From Thermoleophilia bacterium (GTDB lineage Bacteria > Actinomycetota > Thermoleophilia > Gaiellales > JAICJC01), in the NCBI GenBank assembly GCA_025928435.1, contig JAICJM010000148.1:1-10145 (forward strand): 10,145 bases of DNA, in the 5' to 3' direction. The position numbers and the translations under genes are program-made. The notes beneath the pieces were generated by a model. The model was given only the letters and a program-made list of their open reading frames with translations. It did not search any database and was not told the origin of the DNA. Positions 1 through 5,859 of this stretch are shown piece after piece. Position 1 is the first letter of the stretch, and the number at the start of each line of letters is the position of its first letter.

Positions 1-27
1 CAGTCCCCGGGCCGGGGACTGTCCCCG
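1..27. repeat. Dense palindromic element (REP-like) at window edge
   Basis: Positions 1-21 are a perfect 10-1-10 inverted repeat (CAGTCCCCGG, G, CCGGGGACTG). Its right arm is shared with a second perfect 7-1-7 repeat at 13-27 (CGGGGAC, T, GTCCCCG). Overlapping GGGGACTGTCCCC-type palindromes in an intergenic position resemble REP-type repeats, but they could equally form the terminator of a gene lying left of the window. No run of T follows. Only one copy lies in this window, so its repeat nature is inferred. Confidence 0.45.
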
Positions 28-40
28 CTCCGGCTGGTGA

Positions 41-556
41 ATGGCCGGCGCGGTACGATCGCGGCACGTGCTCACGGCCACACGACCCGCGCCGGTTGTC
101 GTCCTCCTGGGCGTGCTCGCGGCGGTCACCGCTGCCTCGGCCGCCTATGAGGCCGCGCTCGCGCTCCGCCTGACCGAGTACTCAACCCGCGGTGAGCCGC
201 CTCCGGGGAGCGGGCTCGAGCTGGCCGGGTTCGTGGCGATGTTGCTCGCGGCAGCGATCCTCGTAGGCGCAGCCGCCGGGAATGCGCGGGCCGGCGGCTG
301 GCCGGTGATCACCGCCGTGACCGCGCTCGCGGTCGCCGCCGCCGTGGCCCGCTACTACTCGCCCGAGCCGTACCACCTGAACACGCACGACCGGATCTCC
401 GACCACTACCCGGGCACCCGCGTCGCGGTGCTGGTCGTCCTGGCCGTCGCTGCTGCGGCGATCGCCCGCATCCGGCCGCGCGTGGGCGCGCCGTTCGCCG
501 CCGCCGTCCTGGTGCTCTGCGCCGTCACCCTCGCGGGCGAGGGCTACAACCACTAG
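41..556 (+). CDS. Multi-pass membrane protein of unknown function
   Basis: I do not recognise this 171-residue protein. It has about five hydrophobic stretches (roughly residues 18-40, 61-81, 87-106, 128-144 and 150-168), separated by short loops, so it should sit in the cytoplasmic membrane. The loop around residues 107-126 is hydrophilic and rich in His, Asp and Tyr. Third codon positions are strongly G/C, as in the neighbouring genes, which favours this frame over the antisense one. The start is uncertain. ATG at 41 has only a weak upstream purine stretch (TGGTGA). A GTG at 68 follows a TACGAT box by eight bases and could be a leaderless start giving 162 residues. Its TAG stop overlaps the TAG stop of the leftward pspAA gene. 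Confidence 0.6.
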   Translation: MAGAVRSRHVLTATRPAPVVVLLGVLAAVTAASAAYEAALALRLTEYSTRGEPPPGSGLELAGFVAMLLAAAILVGAAAGNARAGGWPVITAVTALAVAAAVARYYSPEPYHLNTHDRISDHYPGTRVAVLVVLAVAAAAIARIRPRVGAPFAAAVLVLCAVTLAGEGYNH

Positions 557-576
557 CCCGGGATCGCGCCCTCGCC
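536..576. terminator. Inverted repeat spanning convergent gene ends, possible bidirectional terminator
   Basis: GGCGAGGGC (536-544) and GCCCTCGCC (568-576) are perfect 9-base complements around a 23-base loop that contains the shared CTAG stop site. The element reads the same from both sides and lies where two transcripts collide, so a two-way terminator is plausible. It lacks a T-tract and the loop is long. Both arms are coding sequence, so chance is not excluded. Confidence 0.25.
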
Positions 577-831
577 GGCGAAGGCCTCGCGGGCCTCCTC
601 GAGCGTCGTGTCGGTGTGCGGGAGCACGTGGTCGGACGTCACCAGCTCGTCGTCGGCGACCGGGGAGCCCTCGCTCTGCACCATCTCGATCAGCTCGGTG
701 AACGCGCGGCCGAACCCGTCGGCGTCCCCCGCCGCCACGGCGGCGGCGACGGCGTTGTCGAGCTCGTTCAGGCGCCCGAGCCGGCCGTCGTCCAGCCGGA
801 ACTGGCCCTTCCCGAGGATGCGCACGATCAT
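553..831 (-). CDS. pspAA: PspA-associated PspAA-domain protein
   Basis: This 92-residue protein consists of a single PspAA domain, a small alpha/beta domain that in many bacteria is fused to, or encoded beside, PspA and is thought to be its partner in the envelope-stress response. Recognisable landmarks are the N-terminal MIVRILGKGQFR strand, the L-N-E-L-D stretch (residues 21-25), the SDHVLP motif near residues 66-71 and the terminal E-G-x-I-P-G. The ATG sits inside an ATGA that is also the stop of pspA, so translation of the two is probably coupled and their amounts matched. The domain match is from family knowledge. The biochemical role of PspAA is not established from this sequence. It is the last gene of the leftward operon and ends at the CTAG shared with the rightward membrane-protein gene. 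Confidence 0.88.
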   Translation of the reverse strand: MIVRILGKGQFRLDDGRLGRLNELDNAVAAAVAAGDADGFGRAFTELIEMVQSEGSPVADDELVTSDHVLPHTDTTLEEAREAFAGEGAIPG

Positions 832-1619
832 TGCTTCGGCTCCTCCGCGGGGGCGGCCTCTGCCCGGGCGGCCTCGGCGGGCGTGCCCGTCGAGAGCTCG
901 CCTGCAGGCCCGCCGCCCTGCCCCAGCTCGGCCTTCATCTTCGCGAGCTCGCTGTCGACCTGGTTCCCGGCCGTGAGCGCGGCGATCTGCTGGTCGAGGT
1001 CCGAGCCCGCCGGCGCGGTCAGGTCGTCGATCGCGCCCGTCTCGACGAGCTCGTTGACCGCCGCCGCCCGGGCCTGCATCTGCTCGGTCTTGTCCTGGGC
1101 GCGGTTGAGCGCCATGCCGACGTCCGACATCTCCTCGCCGAGGCCCGTCGTCGCCTCGCCGATGCGCACCTGCGCCTCGGCGGCGGAGTACTGGGCCTTC
1201 ACGACCTCCTTCTGGGTGCGGAACGACTCGACCTTGGCCGAGAGCCGCCGCTCCTGGTCGATCAGCGTCTGCTGCTGCTGCTCAAGCTGGGTGATCTGCG
1301 CGTCGAGGCCCTGCAGCTGGCCCTGGATGAGCGTCTTGCGCTCGAGCGCCGTGCGGGCCAGATCCTCGCGGTTTGCGGCCAGGGCCTGACGGGCCTGGCC
1401 GTCGAGCTTGACGATGCTCTCCTCGAGCTTTGCCGTCTGCAGCTGCAGCCGCTTCTTCGACGTGACCACGTCGGCGACGCCGCGCTTCACCTTCTGCAGC
1501 ATTTCGAGCTGCTTCTGGTAGCTGTAGTCGAGCGTCTCGCCCGGGTCTTCGGCCCGGTCGAGGGCCTTGTTCGCCTTGACCTTGAAGAGCGTGGTGAAAC
1601 GGGACATCAAACCGGCCAT
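828..1619 (-). CDS. pspA: PspA/IM30-family membrane-stress protein
   Basis: This 263-residue protein is a PspA/Vipp1 (IM30) family member, a peripheral inner-membrane protein that assembles into rods or rings and protects membranes from leakage. It starts with a short amphipathic segment (MAGLMSRFTTLFKVKANKAL), followed by the family-typical D-R-x-E-D-P motif at residues 21-26. A long coiled-coil follows to about residue 180, including a run of four Gln in the E-Q-Q-Q-Q-T stretch (about residue 115) and an A-x-A-x-V-R-I segment. After about residue 225 comes an Ala/Pro/Glu-rich tail that looks disordered and lineage-specific. The first ATG is chosen because GAGGAGG lies four bases upstream. 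A second Met at residue 5 would be too far from it. It lies 22 bp after the CcmI-like gene and overlaps pspAA by 4 bp. I see no separate promoter, so it may depend on the ccm transcript. Confidence 0.95.
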   Translation of the reverse strand: MAGLMSRFTTLFKVKANKALDRAEDPGETLDYSYQKQLEMLQKVKRGVADVVTSKKRLQLQTAKLEESIVKLDGQARQALAANREDLARTALERKTLIQGQLQGLDAQITQLEQQQQTLIDQERRLSAKVESFRTQKEVVKAQYSAAEAQVRIGEATTGLGEEMSDVGMALNRAQDKTEQMQARAAAVNELVETGAIDDLTAPAGSDLDQQIAALTAGNQVDSELAKMKAELGQGGGPAGELSTGTPAEAARAEAAPAEEPKQ

Positions 1620-1641
1620 TGGTCCTCCTCGCGCAGTCCGG

Positions 1642-1953
1642 CTAGCGTAGCGGATCCGGCCCGGAAAGCCCGTCGAGCTCGCGCAGCGCCGCGGCCGCCT
1701 CGGCCCGCAGCCGTCCGCGCTCGACCTCGTAGTCGGCCGGCGTGATCTTGCCCGTCCGCAGATCCTGCTCCAGATCGTGCAGGGCCTGGTATGCCTCGTC
1801 GCGGCGCTCGCGCAGCTCGAGCACCCGCCGGTCGCGGTCGCTCAGCGCCTGCTCGGGCGGCTCGGGATCGGGCGAGGCGTAGGGCCAGGCGACGAACAGC
1901 ACCGCGCCGGTGACCAGGACGGCCACCGCCACGACCAGTGCGACGGTGCTCAT
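1642..1953 (-). CDS. Small CcmI/CycH N-terminus-like membrane protein
   Basis: The protein has 103 residues: one N-terminal transmembrane helix (about residues 3-24, no cleavage site), a short Pro-rich linker, then a charged helical region (about 38-97). Within this lies the pattern D-L-E-x-D-L-R-T-G-K-I-T-x-x-D-Y-E, which resembles the segment after the first helix in CcmI (CycH) proteins and SHOCT-like modules. In proteobacteria CcmI helps deliver apocytochrome to CcmF/CcmH through a C-terminal TPR domain, which is absent here. The start ATG overlaps the ccmF stop (ATGA, 1950-1953), implying coupled translation and a role with CcmF. I call it CcmI-like from this resemblance and its position. 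Equivalence of function is inference. Confidence 0.8.
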   Translation of the reverse strand: MSTVALVVAVAVLVTGAVLFVAWPYASPDPEPPEQALSDRDRRVLELRERRDEAYQALHDLEQDLRTGKITPADYEVERGRLRAEAAAALRELDGLSGPDPLR

Positions 1954-3950
1954 GCCTCGCTGCGGGCGAGCAGCTCCCCGTAGCGGCGGGCGAGCTGGCG
2001 AGCCTCCCGGGGATCGGGCCAGATCGTGATCAGCGCGCCGAGCGCGAAGACCACGCCGGCCAGCCACACGAGCCCGACGGCGGGGTTCACGAGCACCTTC
2101 ACCGATACCCCGTTGCCGTTCTGGTCGGGCGCCTGCAGGATCGAGTACAGGTCGGTGCCGGTGAGCATGCTCGAGCGGATGTCCACCTCGTTGCCGACCT
2201 GGCCCGTGTCGTACTGACGCAGGCCGGGCTCGAGGATCCCCTGGGCCTTGCCGCCCCTGGAGACCTGCAGCCGCACGTAGTCGAGCGTGTAGTTGGGCCC
2301 CTTGCGCTGGAAGAGCCCCGTGTTCGTGAGCGTGTACCCGTCGATCCGCATCGACTGGCCGACGGCCAGGTTGGCCTCGCCGACAGACGAGTAGGCGGTC
2401 GACGCGGTCACGCCGACGACGAGCAGCACCATCGCCAGGTGCACGACGTAGCCGCCGTAGCGGCGCCGGTTGCGGTTCACGAGGTCGCGCAGCGCCCGCG
2501 GCCACGACCCGCCCGCGATCGCGCGCCGCGCGGAGGTGCCGCGGGCGAACTCCATGCCGATCGTGACGGTGACGAAGACGCACAGCGAGAGCGCCGTCAG
2601 CCCGGCGGGGCTCGATCCCAGCCCGAGCAGGCCGAGCAGCGCGGCGCCGGCGACGGCGGAGACCACCGGCCACCGGAACGTGCGCCACAGGCTCCCCGGC
2701 GATGCCCGCCGCCAGGCGATCAGCGGCCCGATCCCGATCAGCGCGAGCAGGGGCAGGCCGAAGATGACGAGGAAGAAGTTGTAGTAGGGCGTCGCGACGG
2801 TCGCCCGGACACCCCGCACCGCCTCGCTCAGGATCGGGAACACGACCCCCCACAGGACGGCGAACGCGAGCGCGAGCAGCAGCAGGTTGTTGAACAGGAA
2901 CGTCGCCTCACGCGACACGACCGACTCCAGCTTGTGGTCGGCCCTGAGCGTCGGCAGCCGCACGATCAGCAGGCCCAGCGAGCCGGCGAGCACGACGGCC
3001 AGGAACCCGAGCAGCCACGGGCCGACGGCCGACTGGACGAACGAGTGCACCGACTGCACGACGCCGCTGCGGGTGAGGAAGTCGCCGAAGATGCACAGCG
3101 CGAACGCGGCGATCACGAGCACCATGTTCCAGACCTTCAGCATGCCCTTCTTCTCCTGCACCATCACCGAGTGCAGGAACGCCGTCGCCGCCAGCCACGG
3201 CATCAGCGCGGCGCTCTCCACCGGATCCCAGGCCCAGTAGCCGCCCCAGCCGATCTCGACGTACGCCCAGTGGGCGCCGAGCAGCATCCCGATGCCGAGC
3301 GCGGTCCACGAGACGAGCGTCCACCGCCGTACCGAGACCAGCCAGCGCGCGTCCGACCGGCGCGTGATCAGGGCCGCCATCGCGAACGCGAACGGCACGG
3401 ACATCGACACGTAGCCCAGGTAGAGCATCGGCGGATGGGCCGCCATGTACGGGTTCTGGAGCGACGGGTCGAGGCCGAGCCCGTCCGTCCGGGCGGCCCC
3501 CGCCACGTGGGCGAAGGGCGACGACACGAACGCCGCCAGGAACGCGAAGAAGACGGCGATCCCGCCCAGCACCGCCGCCACCCACGGCACCAGCTCGCGG
3601 TTGCGGTGTCGGTTCTGGTACATGACCGCCACGGCCGCGCCGCTCAGCACCGTCAGCCACAGCAGCAGCGAGCCCTCCTGGCTCGCCCACAGCGACGTCA
3701 TCTTGTAGATCAGCGGCAGGTTCCGGCTCGTGTGCTGGACGACGACGCTCAGGGAGTAATCGTCGGTGACGAGCCCGTACTCGAGCGCGGCGATGGCGAC
3801 GAGCGCTGCCACGAAGCCCGCCGCGAAGGCGTTGCGGACGCTGCGCATCACCCGCCGGTCGCGGCGCAGCCCGGCCACCACCGCGGCCACCGTCGCGTAG
3901 GCCGCGAGCGCGAAGACGAGGTAGACAGCGACGCGGCCGAGGGTGGTCAG
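1950..3950 (-). CDS. ccmF: Cytochrome c haem lyase subunit CcmF
   Basis: CcmF receives haem from holo-CcmE and attaches it to CxxCH sites of apocytochromes at the outer face of the cytoplasmic membrane. With the start proposed here (CTG at 3950) the protein has 666 residues and many transmembrane helices. The tryptophan-rich haem-handling motif is at 235-245 (W-G-G-Y-W-A-W-D-P-V-E). The four conserved histidines are at 172 (A-H-P-P-M-L-Y), 260 (F-L-H-S), 302 (S-V-H-S-F) and 504 (V-V-H-L). The first three sit one residue off the E. coli positions 173, 261 and 303, which supports the long N-terminus. No ATG, GTG or TTG lies in frame between the ccmE stop and a GTG at 3890, which would cut into the first helix. 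TAGGAG lies seven bases upstream of CTG. It follows ccmE by 10 bp and overlaps the CcmI-like gene by 4 bp. Confidence 0.95.
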   Translation of the reverse strand: MTTLGRVAVYLVFALAAYATVAAVVAGLRRDRRVMRSVRNAFAAGFVAALVAIAALEYGLVTDDYSLSVVVQHTSRNLPLIYKMTSLWASQEGSLLLWLTVLSGAAVAVMYQNRHRNRELVPWVAAVLGGIAVFFAFLAAFVSSPFAHVAGAARTDGLGLDPSLQNPYMAAHPPMLYLGYVSMSVPFAFAMAALITRRSDARWLVSVRRWTLVSWTALGIGMLLGAHWAYVEIGWGGYWAWDPVESAALMPWLAATAFLHSVMVQEKKGMLKVWNMVLVIAAFALCIFGDFLTRSGVVQSVHSFVQSAVGPWLLGFLAVVLAGSLGLLIVRLPTLRADHKLESVVSREATFLFNNLLLLALAFAVLWGVVFPILSEAVRGVRATVATPYYNFFLVIFGLPLLALIGIGPLIAWRRASPGSLWRTFRWPVVSAVAGAALLGLLGLGSSPAGLTALSLCVFVTVTIGMEFARGTSARRAIAGGSWPRALRDLVNRNRRRYGGYVVHLAMVLLVVGVTASTAYSSVGEANLAVGQSMRIDGYTLTNTGLFQRKGPNYTLDYVRLQVSRGGKAQGILEPGLRQYDTGQVGNEVDIRSSMLTGTDLYSILQAPDQNGNGVSVKVLVNPAVGLVWLAGVVFALGALITIWPDPREARQLARRYGELLARSEA

Positions 3951-3957
3951 GCCGACG

Positions 3958-3963
3958 CTCCTA
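3958..3963 (-). promoter_or_regulatory. Ribosome binding site deciding the CTG start of ccmF
   Basis: On the minus strand TAGGAG is followed by seven bases and then CTG (3950). The TAG is also the ccmE stop codon, so ribosomes ending ccmE finish on the Shine-Dalgarno sequence of ccmF. This is the only good ribosome site near the N-terminus demanded by homology, and CTG is the only start-like codon at the right distance in frame. Confidence 0.6.
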
Positions 3964-4350
3964 CGATCCGCCGGACGAGTACTTGCTCGGGCACTTCGTG
4001 AGCAGCGAATCGGGCTGCGCCACGAAGACCCCGTTCTCGAGCCGCCCGGTGACGATCACCCGGCGCGAGGTCTTGAAGGCGTCCGGAACCGAACCCCGGT
4101 AGGACACCGGCACCGTCTGCGCCGACGACTCGTCGCGGAGCACGAACCGCATCGGGCTCGCGTCGCGCGACGCCCGGACGACCGTCCCGGTCAGCGTTAC
4201 CCGCTTCTGGGCGGCCCCGTCGGCATCGCTCCGAAGCTGGGCGACGCTCACCAGCAGCGTGCCGGAGTTGAAGAGCGCCTGGTAGGCCAGGAACACGGCG
4301 AGCAGCGACCCCACCACGAGTGCGACGACCAGGCGCGGACGCGGCGACAT
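3961..4350 (-). CDS. ccmE: Cytochrome c maturation haem chaperone CcmE, Cys-type
   Basis: CcmE binds haem covalently and hands it to CcmF. The 129-residue protein has one N-terminal membrane anchor (about residues 6-27), then the OB-fold beta-barrel on the outer face of the membrane (about 32-115), recognisable from V-T-L-T-G-T-V, P-V-S-Y-R-G-S-V-P-D-A-F and the T-G-R-L-E-N-G-V-F-V-A strand. The haem site, H-x-x-x-Y in most CcmE proteins, is here C120-P-S-K-Y124. This is the Cys variant known from Desulfovibrio and some archaeal Ccm systems. The tail after Tyr124 is only five residues. The in-frame open region continues upstream into the 73-aa gene, but ATG 4350 places the anchor at the N-terminus as in the family. 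No clear Shine-Dalgarno precedes it, and a TAACCT box seven bases upstream may mark a leaderless start. ccmA, ccmB, ccmC and ccmG/H are not in the window. Confidence 0.92.
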   Translation of the reverse strand: MSPRPRLVVALVVGSLLAVFLAYQALFNSGTLLVSVAQLRSDADGAAQKRVTLTGTVVRASRDASPMRFVLRDESSAQTVPVSYRGSVPDAFKTSRRVIVTGRLENGVFVAQPDSLLTKCPSKYSSGGS

Positions 4351-4357
4351 GCCGATC

Positions 4358-4363
4358 AGGTTA
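4358..4363 (-). promoter_or_regulatory. Candidate -10 box for a leaderless ccmE transcript
   Basis: The minus strand reads TAACCT (TAnnnT pattern) followed by seven bases and the ccmE ATG, so transcription would begin at about the start codon. No Shine-Dalgarno and no convincing -35 box are visible. TAnnnT is a loose pattern, so this is only a candidate for an internal promoter separating the ccm genes from the 73-aa gene. Confidence 0.25.
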
Positions 4364-4394
4364 CCACCGGCCCTGCGCGAGACAGGGTCGGTCG

Positions 4395-4616
4395 CTACGC
4401 CGTGCGATCGGGGACGCGATAGCCCAGATCGAGGCAGAGCTGCCCGCGCCGGGTCTCCCGCAGCGCGTCGGTGTAGCCCTGGCCGTAGGCCGCGCGCAGG
4501 AACCACCCCAGGAGCTCGGGATCGAGCCGGGTCGGCTCGACCTCGAAGATCTCTGCCCAAAGATCGGCCAGGCGAAGGTCGATGGCCATCGCCAGCTCAT
4601 GCTTGCGCTCATCCAT
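4395..4616 (-). CDS. Conserved-looking 73-aa protein of unknown function
   Basis: I do not recognise a family. The 73-residue product is soluble and mostly helical. It has an acidic N-terminal half (M-D-E-R-K-H-E-L), a W-A-E-I-F-E-V-E stretch, then R-A-A-Y-G-Q-G-Y-x-D-A-L and a compact C-terminus with one Cys (residue 61) and L-G-Y-R-V-P. Codon use matches the neighbours, and the ATG is preceded directly by GGAGGA. That spacing is unusually tight (one or two bases), so a leaderless start from TACCAT (4625-4630) is an alternative. Its stop is 44 bp before ccmE in the same direction, so it may lead the ccm operon or be separate from it. It is divergent from the SIMPL gene, sharing about 105 bp of intergenic DNA. 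Confidence 0.7.
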   Translation of the reverse strand: MDERKHELAMAIDLRLADLWAEIFEVEPTRLDPELLGWFLRAAYGQGYTDALRETRRGQLCLDLGYRVPDRTA

Positions 4617-4624
4617 TCCTCCAA

Positions 4625-4630
4625 ATGGTA
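4625..4630 (-). promoter_or_regulatory. Candidate -10 box for the 73-aa gene and possibly the ccm operon
   Basis: Minus-strand TACCAT lies eight bases before the ATG at 4616. The same hexamer stands six bases before the copA start in this window. Nearby the same intergenic region holds a short inverted repeat, GTCCG (4632-4636) and CGGAC (4641-4645), in the expected spacer between -10 and -35, which could be an operator. No good -35 box is visible. Confidence 0.3.
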
Positions 4631-4721
4631 GGTCCGGGGTCGGACGGACACCGGGAACCGGAAGGCGGACGTGGTGGTCAAACACGGTGCAAATGCCGGG
4701 AAACGACCCGAGGAGACCGCC

Positions 4722-5450
4722 ATGACCGACCCCCGCCAGCTCGTCACGACCGCCGCAGTCGCGGTGCTCGCCATCGCCGGATACCAGGCTCTGCACGACA
4801 CCGCGCGGGCGCCGGCGGCGCCGGCGGCGCACGCCGCGAACGGCGTGCTGCAGCCGTACATGCGCTTCACCGGCAGCGGGGACGTCACGATGCGGCCCGA
4901 CCGGGGCACGATCTCGTTCTCCACCCACGGCACCGGCGCCACGCTCGCCGACGCCCAGGAAGCCGCGGGCGGCACGATGCGGGCGCTCATCCGCAAGCTG
5001 CGCGCCGACGGCGTCGCCCGCGCCGACATGCGCACGGACGGGATCAGCGGTGGCGAGCGGCCCCGCTACGGCGACTTCGTGGCCGATCAGAGCCTCACGG
5101 TCACCGTCCGCGACCTCTCGAAGACCGGCCGCCTGCTCGCCGACGGAGCCGCGGCCGGCGCGCACTCGGACTACAACGTCGACTTCTCGATCGGCAACCA
5201 GCACCACGCCTACGACGCGGCCATCCGGGCGGCGATCGCCGACGCACGGTCGAAGGCCGATGCGGCGGCCGGTGCGGCGGGCCTGCACGTGAGCGGCGTC
5301 GTCTCGGTGGACGAGTCGCAGTCACAGCCGTTCTACGGGGAGAAGGTCACGTACGGCCGGTTTGACGCCGCCCCCTCCGCCGTGCCGGTCAAGCGGGGGA
5401 CGCAGCAGGTGAGCGCACAGGTGACCGTCGTCTTCGCGTACTCGACGTGA
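4722..5450 (+). CDS. SIMPL-domain (DUF541) exported protein
   Basis: The 242-residue protein carries a SIMPL domain, the fold of Brucella BP26/OMP28 and E. coli YggE-like proteins, which form ring-shaped assemblies outside the cytoplasm and have been linked to oxidative-stress tolerance. The N-terminus has a hydrophobic stretch (about residues 8-24) and an Ala/Pro-rich region ending in A-H-A (38), so it is either secreted or membrane-anchored. The domain runs from about residue 46 to the end. It includes G-S-G-D-V-T-M-R-P-D, repeated Ala-rich helices, D-x-R-T-D-G-I-S and a C-terminal S-A-Q-V-T-V-V-F strand. Internal duplications typical of the family are seen in the A-D-A-R-S-K-A-D-A-A-A-G-A helix. 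The start ATG has AGGAG six bases upstream. An earlier in-frame GTG at 4671 has no ribosome site. It is a single gene, divergent from the ccm side and convergent with the Cys-rich small gene. Confidence 0.9.
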   Translation: MTDPRQLVTTAAVAVLAIAGYQALHDTARAPAAPAAHAANGVLQPYMRFTGSGDVTMRPDRGTISFSTHGTGATLADAQEAAGGTMRALIRKLRADGVARADMRTDGISGGERPRYGDFVADQSLTVTVRDLSKTGRLLADGAAAGAHSDYNVDFSIGNQHHAYDAAIRAAIADARSKADAAAGAAGLHVSGVVSVDESQSQPFYGEKVTYGRFDAAPSAVPVKRGTQQVSAQVTVVFAYST

Positions 5451-5461
5451 CGGCCCCGAGG

Positions 5462-5692
5462 TCAGGCGGGCGGGTCGGCGGCAGCGGCCCGCCTGCGCGC
5501 CTCGGCGGCGCAGCCGGGGCACAGGAACTGCTCCTCCTCGCCGTCGACGGGGTCTCGCTCCCACTGCTCGGGAGGCGTCGCCGAGTCGCCTCCGTGCCGC
5601 ACGGCCACCCCGCCGCAGACGCAGCGGTAGACCGCGCACAGGTACGGATACGGGGCGTCGATCAGCTCGTACGTCACTCCCATCACGAACAT
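5462..5692 (-). CDS. Small Cys-rich, possibly zinc-binding protein
   Basis: The 76-residue product has five Cys (19, 24, 26, 58, 61), four of them arranged as C-V-C-G and C-P-G-C, with His33 between. This suggests a zinc-ribbon or treble-clef-like metal site, although the first pair is C-x-C rather than the usual C-x-x-C. The N-terminus is G-V-T-Y-E-L-I-D and the C-terminus is a short basic, Ala-rich helix. I do not recognise the family. The start is uncertain: neither the ATG at 5692 nor the in-frame ATG at 5683 has a clear ribosome site, and the frame stays open upstream to a TTG at 5845 through sequence that looks less coding. It ends 11 bp from the convergent SIMPL gene. Confidence 0.65.
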   Translation of the reverse strand: MFVMGVTYELIDAPYPYLCAVYRCVCGGVAVRHGGDSATPPEQWERDPVDGEEEQFLCPGCAAEARRRAAAADPPA

Positions 5693-5859
5693 GGTCGCAC
5701 CGGCGGCGGCCGGCGGCAACCCCGGCGTATCGCTGGGTGAACCGAATTGGCCTCCAGGACGAACGTTCCGTATCGGGCACGGGCACAACTCCGTCTCCAG
5801 ATCGTTACCTGTCCCTAACCAGAAGCTGATGGCGGTCTGCCACAATGTGGATGCCGGTG

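Noticed and set aside
182..553. Leftward open frame antisense to the first membrane-protein gene
   Set aside because: Charged low-complexity product. The plus frame has hydrophobic helices and better third-position G/C.
1954..2853. Upstream extension of the CcmI-like frame
   Set aside because: It runs inside ccmF out of frame. The ATG at 1953 in the ATGA overlap starts a sensible protein with an N-terminal helix.
1938..4001. Long rightward open frame of nearly 690 codons opposite ccmF
   Set aside because: It is the antisense shadow of ccmF and ccmE in GC-rich DNA. Its product is Arg/His/Gln-rich with no domain, whereas the minus strand encodes a CcmF with all conserved residues.
4810..4829. 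Tandem GCCGGCGGC repeat
   Set aside because: Two copies only, explained by the Ala/Pro-rich stretch after the signal region of the SIMPL protein.
5451..5461. Terminator between the convergent SIMPL and Cys-rich genes
   Set aside because: Only 11 bases, with no stable hairpin or T-tract that I can see.
5761..5768. GAACGTTC palindrome as an SOS (LexA) box
   Set aside because: The four-base spacer between GAAC and GTTC required in Gram-positive LexA boxes is missing, and no repair gene follows.
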